From Cephalopachus bancanus (lineage: Eukaryota; Chordata; Mammalia; Primates; Tarsiidae), in NCBI GenBank assembly GCA_027257055.1, contig JAPVLO010000323.1, positions 1,623,001 through 1,687,000 of the forward strand: 64,000 nucleotides of DNA. Direction: 5' to 3'. The position numbers and the translations under genes were made by a program. Within the stretch, counting starts at the first letter, position 1; every line of letters starts with the position of its first letter. Below are positions 12,268-24,039 of this stretch, in pieces. The notes beneath the pieces are model-generated. The model ran no database searches. It saw nothing but the letters and a program-made list of their open reading frames with translations, and was not told the DNA's origin.

Positions 12268-12666
12268 TTAATGTGCATTGTTAAACAATATACAAATATA
12301 AGGTAGCCATTTATATTTTAAAAACTTATGTGATGGGGGGATGATTACCAAAGGCATAAAATATATTGGGAAAAACAGACAAGAAACTGTAGACAGAGAC
12401 ACTGGGTGATGGGAAGATAAGATAGGAATTTGACTTTGTGTTATACCTGTTTGAATTGTGAAGCACATGTGTACATTAACTACTAAAAATAAAGCGAATT
12501 AGAATTTGGGAAAAATATGGCATACTGTTAATATTTTATTTTGTATCAGAGAAGTCAATTCAGCAAAATAATTTTTGTGCTAATAATCATGATTAGAATT
12601 GAAAGTCTTATCTAAACAACTAACTTTGTAAAGATAAAGATTACAAAACTTGTGAATTAACTGCTT
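12268..12666. other. Unrecognised AT-rich spacer
   Basis: I see no gene, RNA or identifiable repeat here. Confidence 0.4.
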
Positions 12667-12684
12667 TGTTTTTCTTTATTTTTT

Positions 12685-12977
12685 TATTTTTTATTTTTTT
12701 TTGAGTTGGAGTCTCACTCTATCACCCAGACTGGAGGGCAGTGGCCGCTCCCGGCCACCGCAGCCTCGACCTGCTGGGCTCCGGCGATCCTTCTGCCTCA
12801 GCCTTCCAAGTAGCCGGAATTACAGGCATGCACTACCATGCCTGGCTGATGTTTTGATTTTTATTGTAGAGATGAGGTCTTGCTGCCCAGGCGGGTCTTG
12901 AACCCACGGGCTCAGGTAATCCACTCACCTCAGCCTCCCAAAGGTGCGGGATTACAGGCTGAGCCACCGAGCCCGGC
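12685..12977 (-). mobile_element. Alu, young local subfamily
   Basis: Antisense full dimer. The 18-base flank TGTTTTTCTTTATTTTTT occurs at 12667-12684 and again at 12978-12995. Confidence 0.94.
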
Positions 12978-12995
12978 TGTTTTTCTTTATTTTTT

Positions 12996-13879
12996 AGAAA
13001 GTTCTTTAACTTTAACATTTGTTCTCTAGCTCAGAGTCTGGAGCATATATTCATTATTTCCAAATTTGTTATATAGTTAGATAGATTTGTTAGCTTATTA
13101 CGTAAGTAGATGTGGAAGGGCCAAAAAGCCAGAAAGTTTTGGACTGTGAGGTTTCTTGTCACTTAATAGAACTTCAAGATATTTCCTGAATACCCTGCTA
13201 TAGAGAGACCTTTCTTAGGATAGGAAATAGTGGGGAACTGTAGTTACTCATGCCTCCTTGGTGAGGAATGTCGTATTTCTGGGTTGACCTTGCAGCTCTG
13301 GCTTAATGAGAGGCACTGGCTTAATGTGACTTAATGAGAGGGGATGGGACCCTCAACCACCCTAATCAACCATTGACTTTGATGAGAAATGGAGTGATTC
13401 ATGAGGTAGACAGATGGCTTTTATTTCCAGAATTTCTGCAGAAATTTTTTTTTTTGGACAGTTTTTTGTGCATTTAAAAATATCTCTTAATATTCAGGAT
13501 TCCTTCCTAGCCTTTGTTTTTGTCTATATTCTGGCCATTTCCAACTTTCACCAGATAACCATGAAAGGGAGGTTGGAAACGGAAATGCAACCCTGGGGAA
13601 ATACTGTTCACTGAAGTAGTTCTTGCTTAACTTTAGTGGAGGAAAAGATGGAAACTAGTGCCTAGTCTGAGGATGGAGGTTGGCTCTAGAGATCACTTAT
13701 TCATTTCTTTCCTAGGTTGACAGGAAAAAAAAATATTTAACCTCACTCTGTCACCAGCTCTTATAAAACTATTTCTGACTTTTGTGCTGTCTTTTCTTAT
13801 TCTCCTTTTTAAACTCTCCAGCTTCACCAAATTCAAATGTATGATGATCTAAACTGAGTAAACTGAAAAACACTTGGAG
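12996..13879. other. Unrecognised spacer
   Basis: No gene or identifiable repeat seen. Direct short repeats of GGCTTAATG(T/A)G occur at 13310-13340. Confidence 0.4.
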
Positions 13880-13892
13880 ATGAATCACTTTC

Positions 13893-14195
13893 CTTTTTTT
13901 TTTTTTTTTTTGAGTCGGAGTCTCGCTCTGTCGCCCAGGCTGGAGTGCAGTGGCACACTCACTGTCACTGCAGCCTCCGCATCCTGGGCTCTGGTGATCC
14001 TTCTACCTCAATCTTCCAAGTAGTTGAAACTACATGCACATGCCACTGTGCCCGGCAAATTTTTCTTGATTCATTTCAGAGATGAGGTCTTACCAAGTTG
14101 CCCGGGCTGGTCTCGAACCCCTGAGCTCAGGCCATCCTCTCACCTTGGTCTCCCAAAGTGCTGGAATTATAGGCGTGAGCCACTGCACCCAGCCT
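13893..14195 (-). mobile_element. Alu, older type, with 13-base TSD
   Basis: Antisense Alu with the more standard head (GTGAGCCACTGCACCCAGCC) rather than the local young form. Flanked by ATGAATCACTTTC at 13880-13892 and 14196-14208. Confidence 0.92.
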
Positions 14196-14208
14196 ATGAA
14201 TCACTTTC

Positions 14209-15029
14209 TATTTGCAATTGTTTAGGTCTCCCTGTTTCTTAATTATATCTCTCAAAAGACTCAGGATTTTTTACTACAACTGTTCAAAATCTGGTATATT
14301 TCCCTTGAGGGGTAAATGGGATGTTTGCCCAGAGCCCTGCAATTTCCATATTTAAAAAGCAAAAATAAATCATTACTGGCATTATTTCAACAAAAGATTT
14401 ATAGTCACCGCTAAGCTGCAAGCAATAAGTTGTTATTTAGCTTCAGCATGATTAAAAAGCTGAGTAAGTCATTACACATTCACGACTTTGGGTACTGTAG
14501 CTCAATGTGAGACACCGTGTAAGCCTGTTTTCTAGGTGTTTTGCTGACCCACTGCTTACGATTTGGGGTGGTTTGTTACACAGCAGTAGGTAACTGAAGC
14601 ATCAGGCTAAGCCTGAAACTGTCACAGTCACTTCTGTCACATGCTTTTGCCGAAATAAGTCTCAAGGTAGCCCAGATTCAAAAGGAGAAGAAATGAACTC
14701 CGCCTCTTCAAGATGAAATGGCATGGGTATCAGAGATGACAGGATGGCAGTCAGTTTTGGAAACAATTTACTGTTTCAAGGCAGCAAGATGAGTTCATCA
14801 AAAATCTCATTATTTAATGAGTCCCTCACTCCTAAAAAAGAGTTCATCACCTCAAAATGTGTGGCTTTGTGGAATCTGATCTTTTAACCTTTATCTGATG
14901 ATCAATATGATCAGGTTTTTTGTGCTTTTCATATTTCAGATTAGAAATTGGTTTGCCTTATTTCTACATTTTTTGGAATAACTACACATACCCCCCCCCA
15001 CATACAACCTATGTTTGGGACATATACAC
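14209..15029. other. Mostly unrecognised; possible LTR scrap near 14.5 kb
   Basis: 14560-14600 (GGGGTGGTTTGTTACACAGC then AGTAGGTAACTGAA) looks like the end of an old LTR or similar element, but too little remains to name it. A C-tract lies at 14992-15000. Confidence 0.3.
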
Positions 15030-15190
15030 ATTTAATCCTGGGCTTCGTCACACACTAGCTGTGTGGCCTTGAGCAAGTTACTGAAACCCTATTCTGTTTC
15101 TTCATCAGCAAATTGGATTTATAGAAATATCTATTTTATAGCATTGTTCTGAAGCCTGAATGAGATGAACAGTATAAGATATATAAGCCT
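15030..15190 (+). mobile_element. MIR SINE fragment
   Basis: Contains the MIR core phrase ACTAGCTGTGTGGCCTTGAG, then CAAGTTACTGAAACCC and a TTCATCAG.AAATTGG segment. Confidence 0.75.
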
Positions 15191-15984
15191 TCAGTCATTC
15201 TGAACTATTGTTATATCTTCCCTTATGATTTCAAGTACATTTATAAAATAATGTTTAACTCTTCTTTCCCCAGGTTCTTTGTGGTTTGGACGATTGATGG
15301 TGATGCCTTTTATTGAAGAAGGGAGAATGAGATAGAGATATGTAATTTTATGATAAGAAAAGATTCTAGGGGATATTAAGAATAATGAACATGTATTTCA
15401 ATTGTGCATATATATTCATTTACACATGCATAGATTTAAATGCATGCAGACAATATATGCAGATATGCAGATTGAGCAAGAGAGAGAAGATAGAGGAGAG
15501 AGACAAAGAGAGAGAGGAAGGTGGGGGGAGGGAGGGAGAAAGGGTAAATAATTTTGGAGCCAATTATCCCAACTGATGATGGGTGACTAAGGGCATTCAT
15601 TACTCTTTGCTCTTGAAGGCAGAAATTTTACCTTATTCCTCTTTCTAGTCTCCAAAACACATGACAATGTCAATCAACTCCATGTAGTAGGGGATTCATA
15701 ATTTTTTACCAAATTATATTAGCACATTTCCTCTAGAGTTAGCTTGAGAAATAATCTGGGTAGAATTTTTAAAGAATTCAGTTATTCTAGGGCAAATTAA
15801 GCCTTTCATTTACTGAGTGTTTTACATATTCTTCTTTGCTTTCTCCATAGGGTACTAGAACAGGGAAAAACTTACAAAGTGAATATTCTCTTTGTCTTCT
15901 AGGGCCAAATACTTCTACTAGAATTTGAAACAAATGAGTCTGTTTTGTTATTTATTAGTAATCAATACTAATTTACATTTATAA
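15190..15984. other. Unrecognised spacer
   Basis: Apart from the purine tract at 15475-15545, I see no recognisable gene or element. Confidence 0.4.
15475..15545. repeat. Purine-rich (GA)n tract
   Basis: Low-complexity AGAGAGAGAAGATAGAGGAG followed by GGGGGGAGGGAGGGAG. Any open frame here is compositional. Confidence 0.85.
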
Positions 15985-16155
15985 TTCATAAAATATTTTC
16001 ATAGTTCTCACAGAATTTGGTAAAAATGAACCTTTGAGGTATCATCATTATACCCATATGATGAAGCATGCTTAGAACTTTTAAGCATACAGGTAGTACA
16101 TGGCAGAGCTAGGACTCAAACTCGTGTCTTCCAACCCCAGAATCTGTGCAATGAC
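15985..16155 (-). mobile_element. MIR SINE fragment, antisense
   Basis: Antisense MIR phrasing: CATCATTATACCCATATGAT, AGTACATGGCAGAGCTAGGA, CTCAAACTCGTGTCTTCC. Confidence 0.6.
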
Positions 16156-16601
16156 ACAAGGCTTGATAGAAGAAGCAACTTTGGGAATGTATAGAATTTA
16201 AGTTATTCATCTTATCCTGAATACTTTGAAGTGTGCCTACATATTTTAAAATTTCTAATTACAATATTTTGGAAATGTCTTTTAAAAATGTACCATCTTT
16301 GATTCTTCAGCAACTTTTTTGTGATCTGTGGTTTATTTTAAATGCATAGATAATTAATTCATGGTATTGATTAGTTCATATTAATTCAAAATGTGCTACA
16401 ATGCTAGCCTAAAAAATTCTCCAGTGAATAAATCTGTCACTAAAGAAAAGACTTTAAGAAGTTGTTCTTTTGGCTAGTTATTAATGAGATGTTTGAAGTA
16501 GAACTATTTTAATTATAGCAAGCTGACAATAATATGCATATATCAGGTTGAGAAACTATTTTGTCTGCAGTATCATCTTTACTCATAAACTCTTATGCTG
16601 A

Positions 16602-16729
16602 CATACGATAAATCTCATTAAAGAGATCTTTTTTCCCTTCAGCAATTGATAACAATGGCACACAGTTGTATTTCACTGTTATTTAAAAATGTAAATCTGG
16701 CCTCTAGTCAATAAGAGCTAACTTGAGAC
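16602..16729 (+). repeat. Direct repeat copy A (about 128 bases)
   Basis: Shares, at roughly 80-85% by eye, the sequence ATTAAAGAGATCTTTTTTCC ... TCAGCAATTGAT ... GTATTTCACTGTT ... CTAACTTGAGA with 19510-19638. The two lie in the same orientation 2.9 kb apart. Its nature is unknown. Confidence 0.8.
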
Positions 16730-16984
16730 AGTGGGAGATTATTAATGTAAAGAAAACAGTGATTCAATATTGATACTCAGAATGTATTTCTATAAAGCAG
16801 ATAATTGCATTTGGTATGAAAGTATCATGCTGAATTTTTCCAATTGAGTAGAAATGTGCCCTGCATTTCAGAGAGCAAAGAAATAAACCCAGAGACTCTT
16901 GCACAAATTAAGGAAGAATATGCCCATTCATCATTGCAAAGAAGAGTCCAAAATATTTTTCGAATTCTCATTGTGACTTCTTTG

Positions 16985-17690
16985 TGACCCATGGCTTATT
17001 TAAAACATATGAGGGGAGACCCCCCAAAAAACCTGGCATTATTTTTTGGAGGGCAGGCCCCTTGTAATACAGGCTTTCCCTGCTACATAAATGTTCTAGA
17101 AACCCACTGGCATCAGTGTACCAGCTAGCGTTGTTGTAAGAGTCTGCATTTGGCATCAGTGAATTTTTATTTTGGAGATTCTTTTAAGGTAAGTGTTCTA
17201 GAAACCCATCGGCATCAGTGTACTGGCAAGCATTGTTATGAGAGGCTGTGGCTAGCTTCTGTAATTTTTTTTTTCTGCTTCAGTGAATTTTTTTGGGGGG
17301 GGGGATTCTTTCAGTGCATTTGCTCATTTCATGATGAGTGATTTACATGATTTATACCAACAACCTGCCCATACTGTGCTGTGTGTTCAGCAGTTTTTGA
17401 CCAAAAATCGGCATGACTCTCGTGTCCCATCCTCCCTAGTCAAACTATCTTATCCCAAGCACTTTTTTTGTTGGATTGTTTCCCAGGATGAAAAACTCCT
17501 CAAAGGGAAACATTTTGCCAATGTGGAAGAGGTGAAACAAAAAACGGCAGAAGCACTGAAAGACATCAAAACTGTTTTGAGCAGTGGAAAAAGCATCTTG
17601 ATAGGTGTATTGTATCAAATGAAGAGTACTTTAAAGGTGACTGAAGCTTAAACATGAAAGAATAAATACACAATTTTTTATAAGTAAACT
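16985..17690 (+). mobile_element. Mariner-type DNA transposon relic
   Basis: The plus-strand frame ending at 17651 (coding part about 17350-17651) matches the end of a mariner transposase: AHTVLCVQQFLTKN corresponds to the 'N-A-P-x-H-T' catalytic region and its following helix. A degraded proline/tyrosine stretch follows, then KGKHFANVEEVKQKTAEAL, the usual 'LKGxxFxxxEE' block. The noncoding part at 17030-17310 carries an internal duplication. The first transposase half is missing, so it cannot transpose. Confidence 0.65.
17093..17310. repeat. 102-base tandem duplication within the mariner relic
   Basis: GTTCTAGAAACCCA followed by GGCATCAGTGTAC starts at 17093 and again at 17195. Both copies continue through AGCNTTGTT, GAG.CTG and CAGTGAATTTTT to a GATTCTTT phrase. 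Confidence 0.8.
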
Positions 17691-17739
17691 TGAGGGATTT
17701 TTGGGTGCCTTCCTTGTAGGGATATTTTTCTAGTTTTTA

Positions 17740-17741
17740 TC

Positions 17742-17804
<63 letters not shown>
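17740..17804 (+). repeat. (TATC)n microsatellite
   Basis: About fifteen uninterrupted TATC units directly precede an old Alu. Confidence 0.97.
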
Positions 17805-17817
17805 ATATATCTATCCA

Positions 17818-18106
17818 TTTAATGAGCTGGATTCTTATTCTGTCACCCAGGCTGGAGTGCAGTGGCACAATAATGGCTAACACAGCCTTAGCCTGCTGGG
17901 CTCAGGCGATCCTTCCACCTTGGCCTTCCAAGTTACTGGAACTACAGGCATGCACCACCATGCCTGGCTAACTTTTAAAAAAATTCATATATTGTAGAGA
18001 CAAGGTCTTGTCAAGTTGCCCAGGCTGTTCTGGAACCCCTGGGCTTAGGAAATCCTCTTGCCTCCATTTCCCAAAGTGCTGAGACCACAAGCATGAGCAC
18101 CTGGCT
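17818..18106 (-). mobile_element. Old Alu (AluJ-like), antisense
   Basis: Diverged antisense dimer (TCTGTCACCCAGGCTGGAGT ... AAGTTGCCCAGGCTG ... CAAAGTGCTGAGACCACAAG). Confidence 0.88.
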
Positions 18107-18924
18107 CTCTTTATTTTTCGTTTTTAGCTTAATTTGTTGTGGCAACATATACTCCATATGATTTTACACCCTTGAGATTTGTTGAGAATTTATCTGAGGT
18201 TCTGTTATCCATAAGAATTTAGAAATATTTTGTCTTTGTCTTGGAGGAAAGCATTTACTGGTGTGAAATGACTCCCCTCTGCTTCTCCTCTCTTCCTCGC
18301 TCTCCCTTCACTGTCTACATACTGTATATACACTGTTCCAGACAAAGAAAAAAGTTGTCTTTTTACTTACCAAAGAGGAAAGGAATCCAATTGCTCTGAA
18401 AGAAAATGCAATGATTTGCAAAAATGAGGTCTATGTCATGAAAAACAACAACAACAACAACAAACCCCAAAACAAAAACCCAACTTCCCATGACTCCACA
18501 TGATGGGTGCATTCAGGTGATAGAAACTTAGTGGTATGGCTTGTTTGCTGTGACACGCAGCTCTTTCTTTGTGGTTGGTGATGTGTCCGCTAACCACATA
18601 ATATCTTCATTTACCAATATCATGGGGGGATATCACTGAGGAAAATGCCTGCTATGACCTGTCTTCACACAACATTTTTTGTTGTTAATTTAGTCGGGAG
18701 GTTTTTTCCTCTCACAGCAGATTCAGTATTTATACTGAACTTCATTCAGAGCAAATGGACTCTTCCCTAGTAGAGAAATGCAGCGATGTGGTGTTGTGGT
18801 TTCAATACCAGTTAATGGACTGGCCGTTTTTCTAGATGCTGTTACTGATGATGTGAGCATTGCTAAGATTGTCTTCTGTATAGCTATTGATTAAAGGCTC
18901 TTTTCTTACCAAAGATAGAAAACA
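18107..18924. other. No gene recognised
   Basis: Only a short (AAC)n run at 18446-18472 stands out. Confidence 0.4.
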
Positions 18925-19230
18925 CATGTTTATTGAGCCTCTTGCTTGTTCCAGGCATTATAGAAGTGTATTTCACAGAGGTATTTATGGTCATTCTGCC
19001 TGACATTTTAAGGAAGGAGCTAAATTGGGTGACACAAATCATTGCTCAGGGGATGCTGAAACACTCCTGCCATTTGTATATTCTTATACACTTGAAAAAC
19101 ACTTTCTAACACTTATCTAATCATCAGGATGAGTTCAGCGGTAGATATTATAAATACAAACATTAGTAGAGGAAATTGAAGTTTAGAGCTATCAAGTGAT
19201 TTTTCAAGGCCTCTATAGTGGTGTTAGAGT
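18925..19230 (-). mobile_element. MIR-like fragment(s), antisense
   Basis: TTTATTGAGCCTCTTGCTTG then TTCCAGGCATTATAG matches the antisense MIR 3' end. The stretch at 19115-19220 resembles the following MIR part. It is strongly diverged. Confidence 0.5.
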
Positions 19231-19239
19231 AGGGTGCTG

Positions 19240-19365
19240 GGGCATGGTGGGAATGGCATGGTGTTTGAGGCCTGAATTCAAATTCTACCGTCTCTGTCAT
19301 TTCCTAACTGTAACTTTGGATAAGTTCCTGAAATATATCTGAACCTCTTTCCTCATGTGTCTTGA
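19240..19365 (+). mobile_element. MIR SINE fragment, sense
   Basis: GAATTCAAATTCTACC, CATTTCCTAACTGTAACTTT and GGATAAGTTCCTGAAA follow the MIR core in order. Confidence 0.6.
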
Positions 19366-19394
19366 CTCTGTTACAGAGTTCTTGATGGCTTCAT

Positions 19395-19462
19395 ATTAAC
19401 TAAGGAGTGTGGAAATATCTGTAACCTACCAAGTGGTTGTCTGAGTGTTGACTTATTATTAT
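19395..19462 (+). repeat. Direct repeat flanking a 450-base segment, left copy
   Basis: ATTAACTAAGGAGTGT then AAATATCTGTA and TTGTCTGAGTGTTG recur at 19916-19983. The pair brackets repeat copy B and an MLT1 piece. Confidence 0.75.
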
Positions 19463-19509
19463 TTAACCTTTGAGTAGGAGATAGCAGTGTTGTAGACCAT
19501 ATTTCATAT

Positions 19510-19638
19510 CATATGATAGATCACATTAAAGAGATCTTTTTTTTCTTTTCAGCAATTGATGACGCTGGTACAAAACTGTATTTCACTGTTGTTTAAAAAC
19601 ATAAACCTGGCTTCTAGACAATAAGAACTAACTTGAGA
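19510..19638 (+). repeat. Direct repeat copy B (pair of 16602-16729)
   Basis: Same order of blocks as copy A, ending CTAACTTGAGA. Directly followed by MLT1 LTR sequence. Confidence 0.8.
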
Positions 19639-19905
19639 AACTTTGCAGGTGTGACCTAGTTGGGGACCTTGAGATAGGGAGAGTCTTCTGGATTGTCCAG
19701 ATGGCCTGATGTAATCACAAGAGTATTTATAAGAAGGACAGAGGAGGGGTCAGAGGGATGAGTAGGAGATGGGATGATGGAAGCTGAAAATGGCAGTAGT
19801 ACCAGGATGAGACCACGAGCCAAGGATTGCAGGTGGCCTCTAGCAGCTGAAAAGGGCAAGAAAATGGATTTTTTTTCTAGAATCGTCAGAAGAAATTAAC
19901 ACTTT
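19636..19905 (+). mobile_element. MLT1-type LTR fragment (ERVL-MaLR)
   Basis: CTTTGCAGGTGTGACCTAGT, CTTGAGATAGGGAGAGTCTT, TGTAATCACAAGAGTATTTA and CCAAGGATTGCAGGTGGCCT follow the MLT1 LTR consensus in sense orientation. The LTR ends are missing. Confidence 0.7.
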
Positions 19906-19915
19906 GACTGACTAA

Positions 19916-19983
19916 ATTAACTAAGGAGTGTAGAAATATCTGTATGGACAAAGTGTTGTCTGAGTGTTGGTCATTATTATTTC
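19916..19983 (+). repeat. Direct repeat flanking a 450-base segment, right copy
   Basis: Second copy of the 19395-19462 sequence, offset by 521 bases. Confidence 0.75.
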
Positions 19984-20886
19984 TGGTTTTAACTAACAAG
20001 TGCTGTGTGAAGTTGAGTGTGCTACTTGAGTTCTCTGGATTTCTGTCTCCTCAGTTGTAAAACATGCCTCATAATACGACCTTGTGTATTGGGAGTATAG
20101 ACCAACATGACAGAGGTAAATTGTGGAGTACAACACCAGGCTCACATGTGGAACTTGGTTAACATCAGTCTTCTCTTTCTGACTTCAGTTGGTTTCTGTG
20201 TTTGAACAGCTCTGTCTCCTTAGGATGGAACCGACTGATTTAGTCTGGCATGGGAGAGTCATAATGAGCTTTGTAGGCCACTCCACGGAGGAGAAATCTG
20301 ACTCTAAGAGGTGAACTAAATTTCTCAGTTCCCAGAGCTAATAGCAGAGTGAGAAGTTGAACTCAATTCGGATTTCAAATCCAGTACTTATTTTCCCCAA
20401 TATTATAATAATCTTAATAATGGTATTATTTTTACCTGTTCTCATCCTATAAAAGTGATTTTTATTAACAGTTCACTAGTATATAGTTAATATATAGTAT
20501 ATATTAGTATATATATAATTACTAATATAGTATATATATTAGTATATAATATATAGTTAATATTGCTAGATGAATGAAATGAAACCTGAGTTTTTCTACT
20601 TCACAGTTAGGTAGATATAGGAGTTTAAACATAGAAAGGTTTCTGTGTATATCTTAATATTTTCTGTAAGAAAAACACAGGAATTATTTTGTTTCTATGC
20701 CTGGTGTTAAAGACTGTGCTCCCTTGGAAACAAGTTACCCACCTTTCATTTCTACATTTTAGTTGACTTCACATTTTCTGTAACTGTTACTTGAAAGACT
20801 GTGGTGACTGCAAGATGTAGTGGAAAGAGCCTAGCACTGGGGCAATCAAGTGATCCAGTTCCACGTCTGGTATTTTTTCTTTTCTC
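19984..20886. other. No gene recognised; TA-rich tract
   Basis: 20478-20572 is a (TA)-rich tract with self-complementary ATTAGTA/TACTAAT blocks that could form a hairpin. The rest is unidentified. Confidence 0.45.
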
Positions 20887-20888
20887 TT

Positions 20889-21024
20889 TTTTTTTTTTGA
20901 GTTGGAGTCTCTGTCGCCCAGGCTGGAGTGCAGTGGCATGCTCATGGCCACCCCAACGTCGATCTGCTGGGCTTCGACAATCCTTCTGCCTCAGCCTTCC
21001 AAGTGGCCTGAACTACAGGTCCAT
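20889..21024 (-). mobile_element. Partial Alu (one monomer), antisense
   Basis: GAGTTGGAGTCTCTGTCGCC through CAAGTGGCCTGAACTACAGG, then the match stops. Only the right arm in sense terms is present. Confidence 0.85.
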
Positions 21025-21116
21025 GCTTAACTCATTGTTGGACCTTGTTGGAAACATATCTATTACTTCTTTGACAGCATAACAATTTTTGAAGTGAATA
21101 TGAATTATTTCTCACT

Positions 21117-21600
21117 GTGTTAGTTTCCTATTGCTGCTGTAACAAATTACTGTAAACTTAGTGGCTTAAAACAGCACAAGTCTCTTACAGTTCTAAGGGT
21201 AATTCAGAAATTCAACATAGGTCTTATGGGGCTAAAGTCAAGGTGTTGGTTCCTTCTGGAAACTCTAGGAAAAAATTAATTTTCTTGCACTTTTCAGTTT
21301 CTAGAGGTCACTTACATTTCTTGGCTCATGGCCCTTTCCTGGTACCACTGCCACCTCCTGCTTCCATCAATCTATCTCCTACTCTTCCCTCTAGACTTTC
21401 CACTGTCCTTTTAAAAGCTCCTGTGATAACATTAAGCAATCTGGATAATCGAGGAGATTATCCCCACCTCTAGATCCCTGACTAAGTCATACCTGCAATG
21501 TTTCTATTGCCATACTAAAGATGACATCCTGAGGTTTTGGAGATTAGGGCATAGACATGTTTTTTTTTTTGGGGGGGAGGCATTATTCCGCCTACCACAG
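21117..21600 (-). mobile_element. MLT1-type solo LTR, antisense, near complete
   Basis: Opens GTTAGTTTCCTATTGCTGCT then GTAACAAATTACTGTAAACT and closes GGCATTATTCCGCCTACCAC. This is the reverse complement of an MLT1 LTR from 3' end to 5' end. No internal retroviral sequence is attached. Confidence 0.8.
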
Positions 21601-21654
21601 TAACCAAAGTGGTCAATGATAGGAACTAAGAAACAGGGTCTGAAAGAAGAACTT

Positions 21655-22165
21655 TTTTTTTAAAACATATTTTTTATTATAAAATTGTGGGGTACAGTTA
21701 AGGGTTAGGTATATAAATGCGCATCGTTCAGGCACCCTTGTTAGTAAGGGGTGTCTCCCCATCCCCAGACAGATATTAACTACCGCTAGTCCCACCTCCC
21801 TTCCCCTCCCTACCCCCCCATAGTTTCCCACCACCATCAGTCCTTTTTTTTATAGTATTATGGTAGATATTCAAGGTCCACTATATGAGTGAGAACACGT
21901 GATACTCAGATCTTTGTTTCTGTGAGAGATCACTCAGTATTATAGACTCTAGTTCCATCCAGGTTGCTGCGAAATTCATGATTTTGTTCTTTTTGATGGC
22001 AGCGTAGTATTCCATCGTGTATATGTACCACATTTTTAAAATCCAGTCCACTTTTGATGGACAGCATGGTTGGTTCCAGGTTCTTGCTATTGTGAACAAT
22101 GCTGTGATAAACTTTCATGTGCAGGTATCTTTTTGATAGAGTGATTTGAGTTAGAAGAACTTATT
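21655..22165 (-). mobile_element. L1 3' end, 5'-truncated, antisense
   Basis: Begins T-rich then GTGGGGTACAGTTAAGGGTT (L1 3'UTR tail of the local family) and runs to CAATGCTGTGATAAACTTTC, the end of ORF2. Confidence 0.88.
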
Positions 22166-22204
22166 TTTGGTAGTTTCACTTATTTCTTCAAATTATGAGC
22201 AGAT

Positions 22205-22440
22205 AGCAGGGATAGGGTATAAGATTCAGAGTCACGTAGGCTTGGATTCAAATCCCAGCTGCACGGCTTACTAGCTGGGTTACCTTAGGCAAATAATATA
22301 ACCTCTCTGAGTCTCTGCTTCCTAATCTTTAATATGAGAATAAACTATGGGTTTTATGTGTATATGTGTGCTTGTGTGAGGATTAAATGAGATAATGTAA
22401 GTCAAGCTATTGGCACAATGGATTAGTACAGATCAAGGTA
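22205..22440 (+). mobile_element. MIR SINE, well preserved
   Basis: GGATTCAAATCCCAGCTGCA, CTTACTAGCTGGGTTACCTT, AACCTCTCTGAGTCTCTGCT and GAGGATTAAATGAGATAATG follow MIR in order. Confidence 0.88.
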
Positions 22441-24029
22441 TCAGCACATGAGGCTATCAACACAACTAAAGCCCGGGTCTTGTGTCTAATTCACTGTATG
22501 ACCTCAGGCAATTCCCCTCCACCACTTTCCTCTTTTAAGAAATTGGACCTTGGGTGCGCAAGGGTCATTGCATTCCTCAGTATTAGTCTGTGGAAGGTAT
22601 CTGTTTTGTTTAATTTTAATATTTTAATTTTTCTTTCTAATCGTTATTCCAGTTTCTTCCATTGCCTTCTCAATAAATCCTCCCTAATGTACTTGCTATG
22701 TATCTTTAGCTAGATACATATTATTTTAAAATATACAGTATTACTTTATGCATGTATGTTATTAATTAAAGGGGATGTCATATACTACAGAGCATGTCTG
22801 TTTCTTACTTTTTTCCCTCTTTGTTTTGTTGTTCAAGACTTGCACATCCCAGCCCGAAACTCCCCTGTAGGGTACTCCAATACTCCCCTGATGTATATCT
22901 GTTTACAGGTCCTTCTGTAGCACATTGCAAGGGTTTCTTTGGGATACACATCCAATAGTTGGAAGCAGGGTTATGAGATAAGCATTGCCAGATTGCGCTC
23001 TAGAAAGATTATACCATTCCTTCCTCCACTCAGAAGAACAAGTGTTCTTGTTCACTAACATTTTGCTGACATTTAATGTTTTCTAATGTTCATATTTGAC
23101 ATGTGATGGGTACGAAGTGGTGCCATATTTATTATTAATTTTTTTGAGTGCTAGTAGAGCTGACCTTTATATATTTACTACTTTTCAGGCTTCCTCATTC
23201 CACAAATGCGTAATTTGTACAGATGTAAATCCTTTGCTCATTTTTCAGCTTAACAACTTTTTTGTTTGTTTTTTTGCTGGTGTCCCTTGAAGGTTCTAGA
23301 TATTACTTCTTTGTTGAGTTAAGACATTTAAAATTTCTTGTCTCCCTTTATTTCAAATTTGTCTCCCTTTTATTAATTTTAGCCATAACATAGTATAGAC
23401 ATACCCATATGTAGATATCATGTCAATTTTAGAAACTTTTACTAGCTTTGCCAGATTACCGGTATTTTATGGATGGTGGTTCCCTTGATGGAAAAAATTC
23501 AACAATTTTCCATTATTGTGTATGATTTTTTAAACAGTCTTATTAAAAATATTTTTCTCACCCCAAGATAACAAAGATACTTCTTATATGGTGTTATTTG
23601 GTCTTCATGAAAAGTAGCCAGGTGCAGAAGTGGCTTATCCAGCTAAATCAGTAAATACAGAATAAACATCACTTGACTATTATAGCAATTCAGGTCTAAG
23701 AAATATGATAGTTGTTTTGGTAGAATTCTGCTCAAAGTGTTTCAAATTAAACTTTGAAAAAAAAAAAGCTTAGGTCAACAATTAGTCAGATCCTTGTTTC
23801 TGCCAAGTGTGGACTGAATTTTCCAAAGCTGTGATGGAGTTTCAAAGGACCAGTGGCAAAAATGAAGCAAGGTCATACTGAGGCTCTGGGGCATGCTTTA
23901 CACAGTCCTGCTGTCCTGGGCTGCCCATCAAGTAAGTGGGAAAGATGGTTAACAAAACTGTAGGTATATGTGTACGGGGAAACACTCAGCTGTGCCAGAA
24001 GCAGTAAGTAAACTGTCTTTTTTTTCCCT
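22441..24029. other. Mostly unrecognised; weak old LINE signal
   Basis: 23090-23330 has loose antisense-LINE phrasing (CTTTGCTCATTTTTCAG ... GTTCTAGATATTACTTCTTT). No gene seen. Confidence 0.35.
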
Positions 24030-24039
24030 TAATATACTT

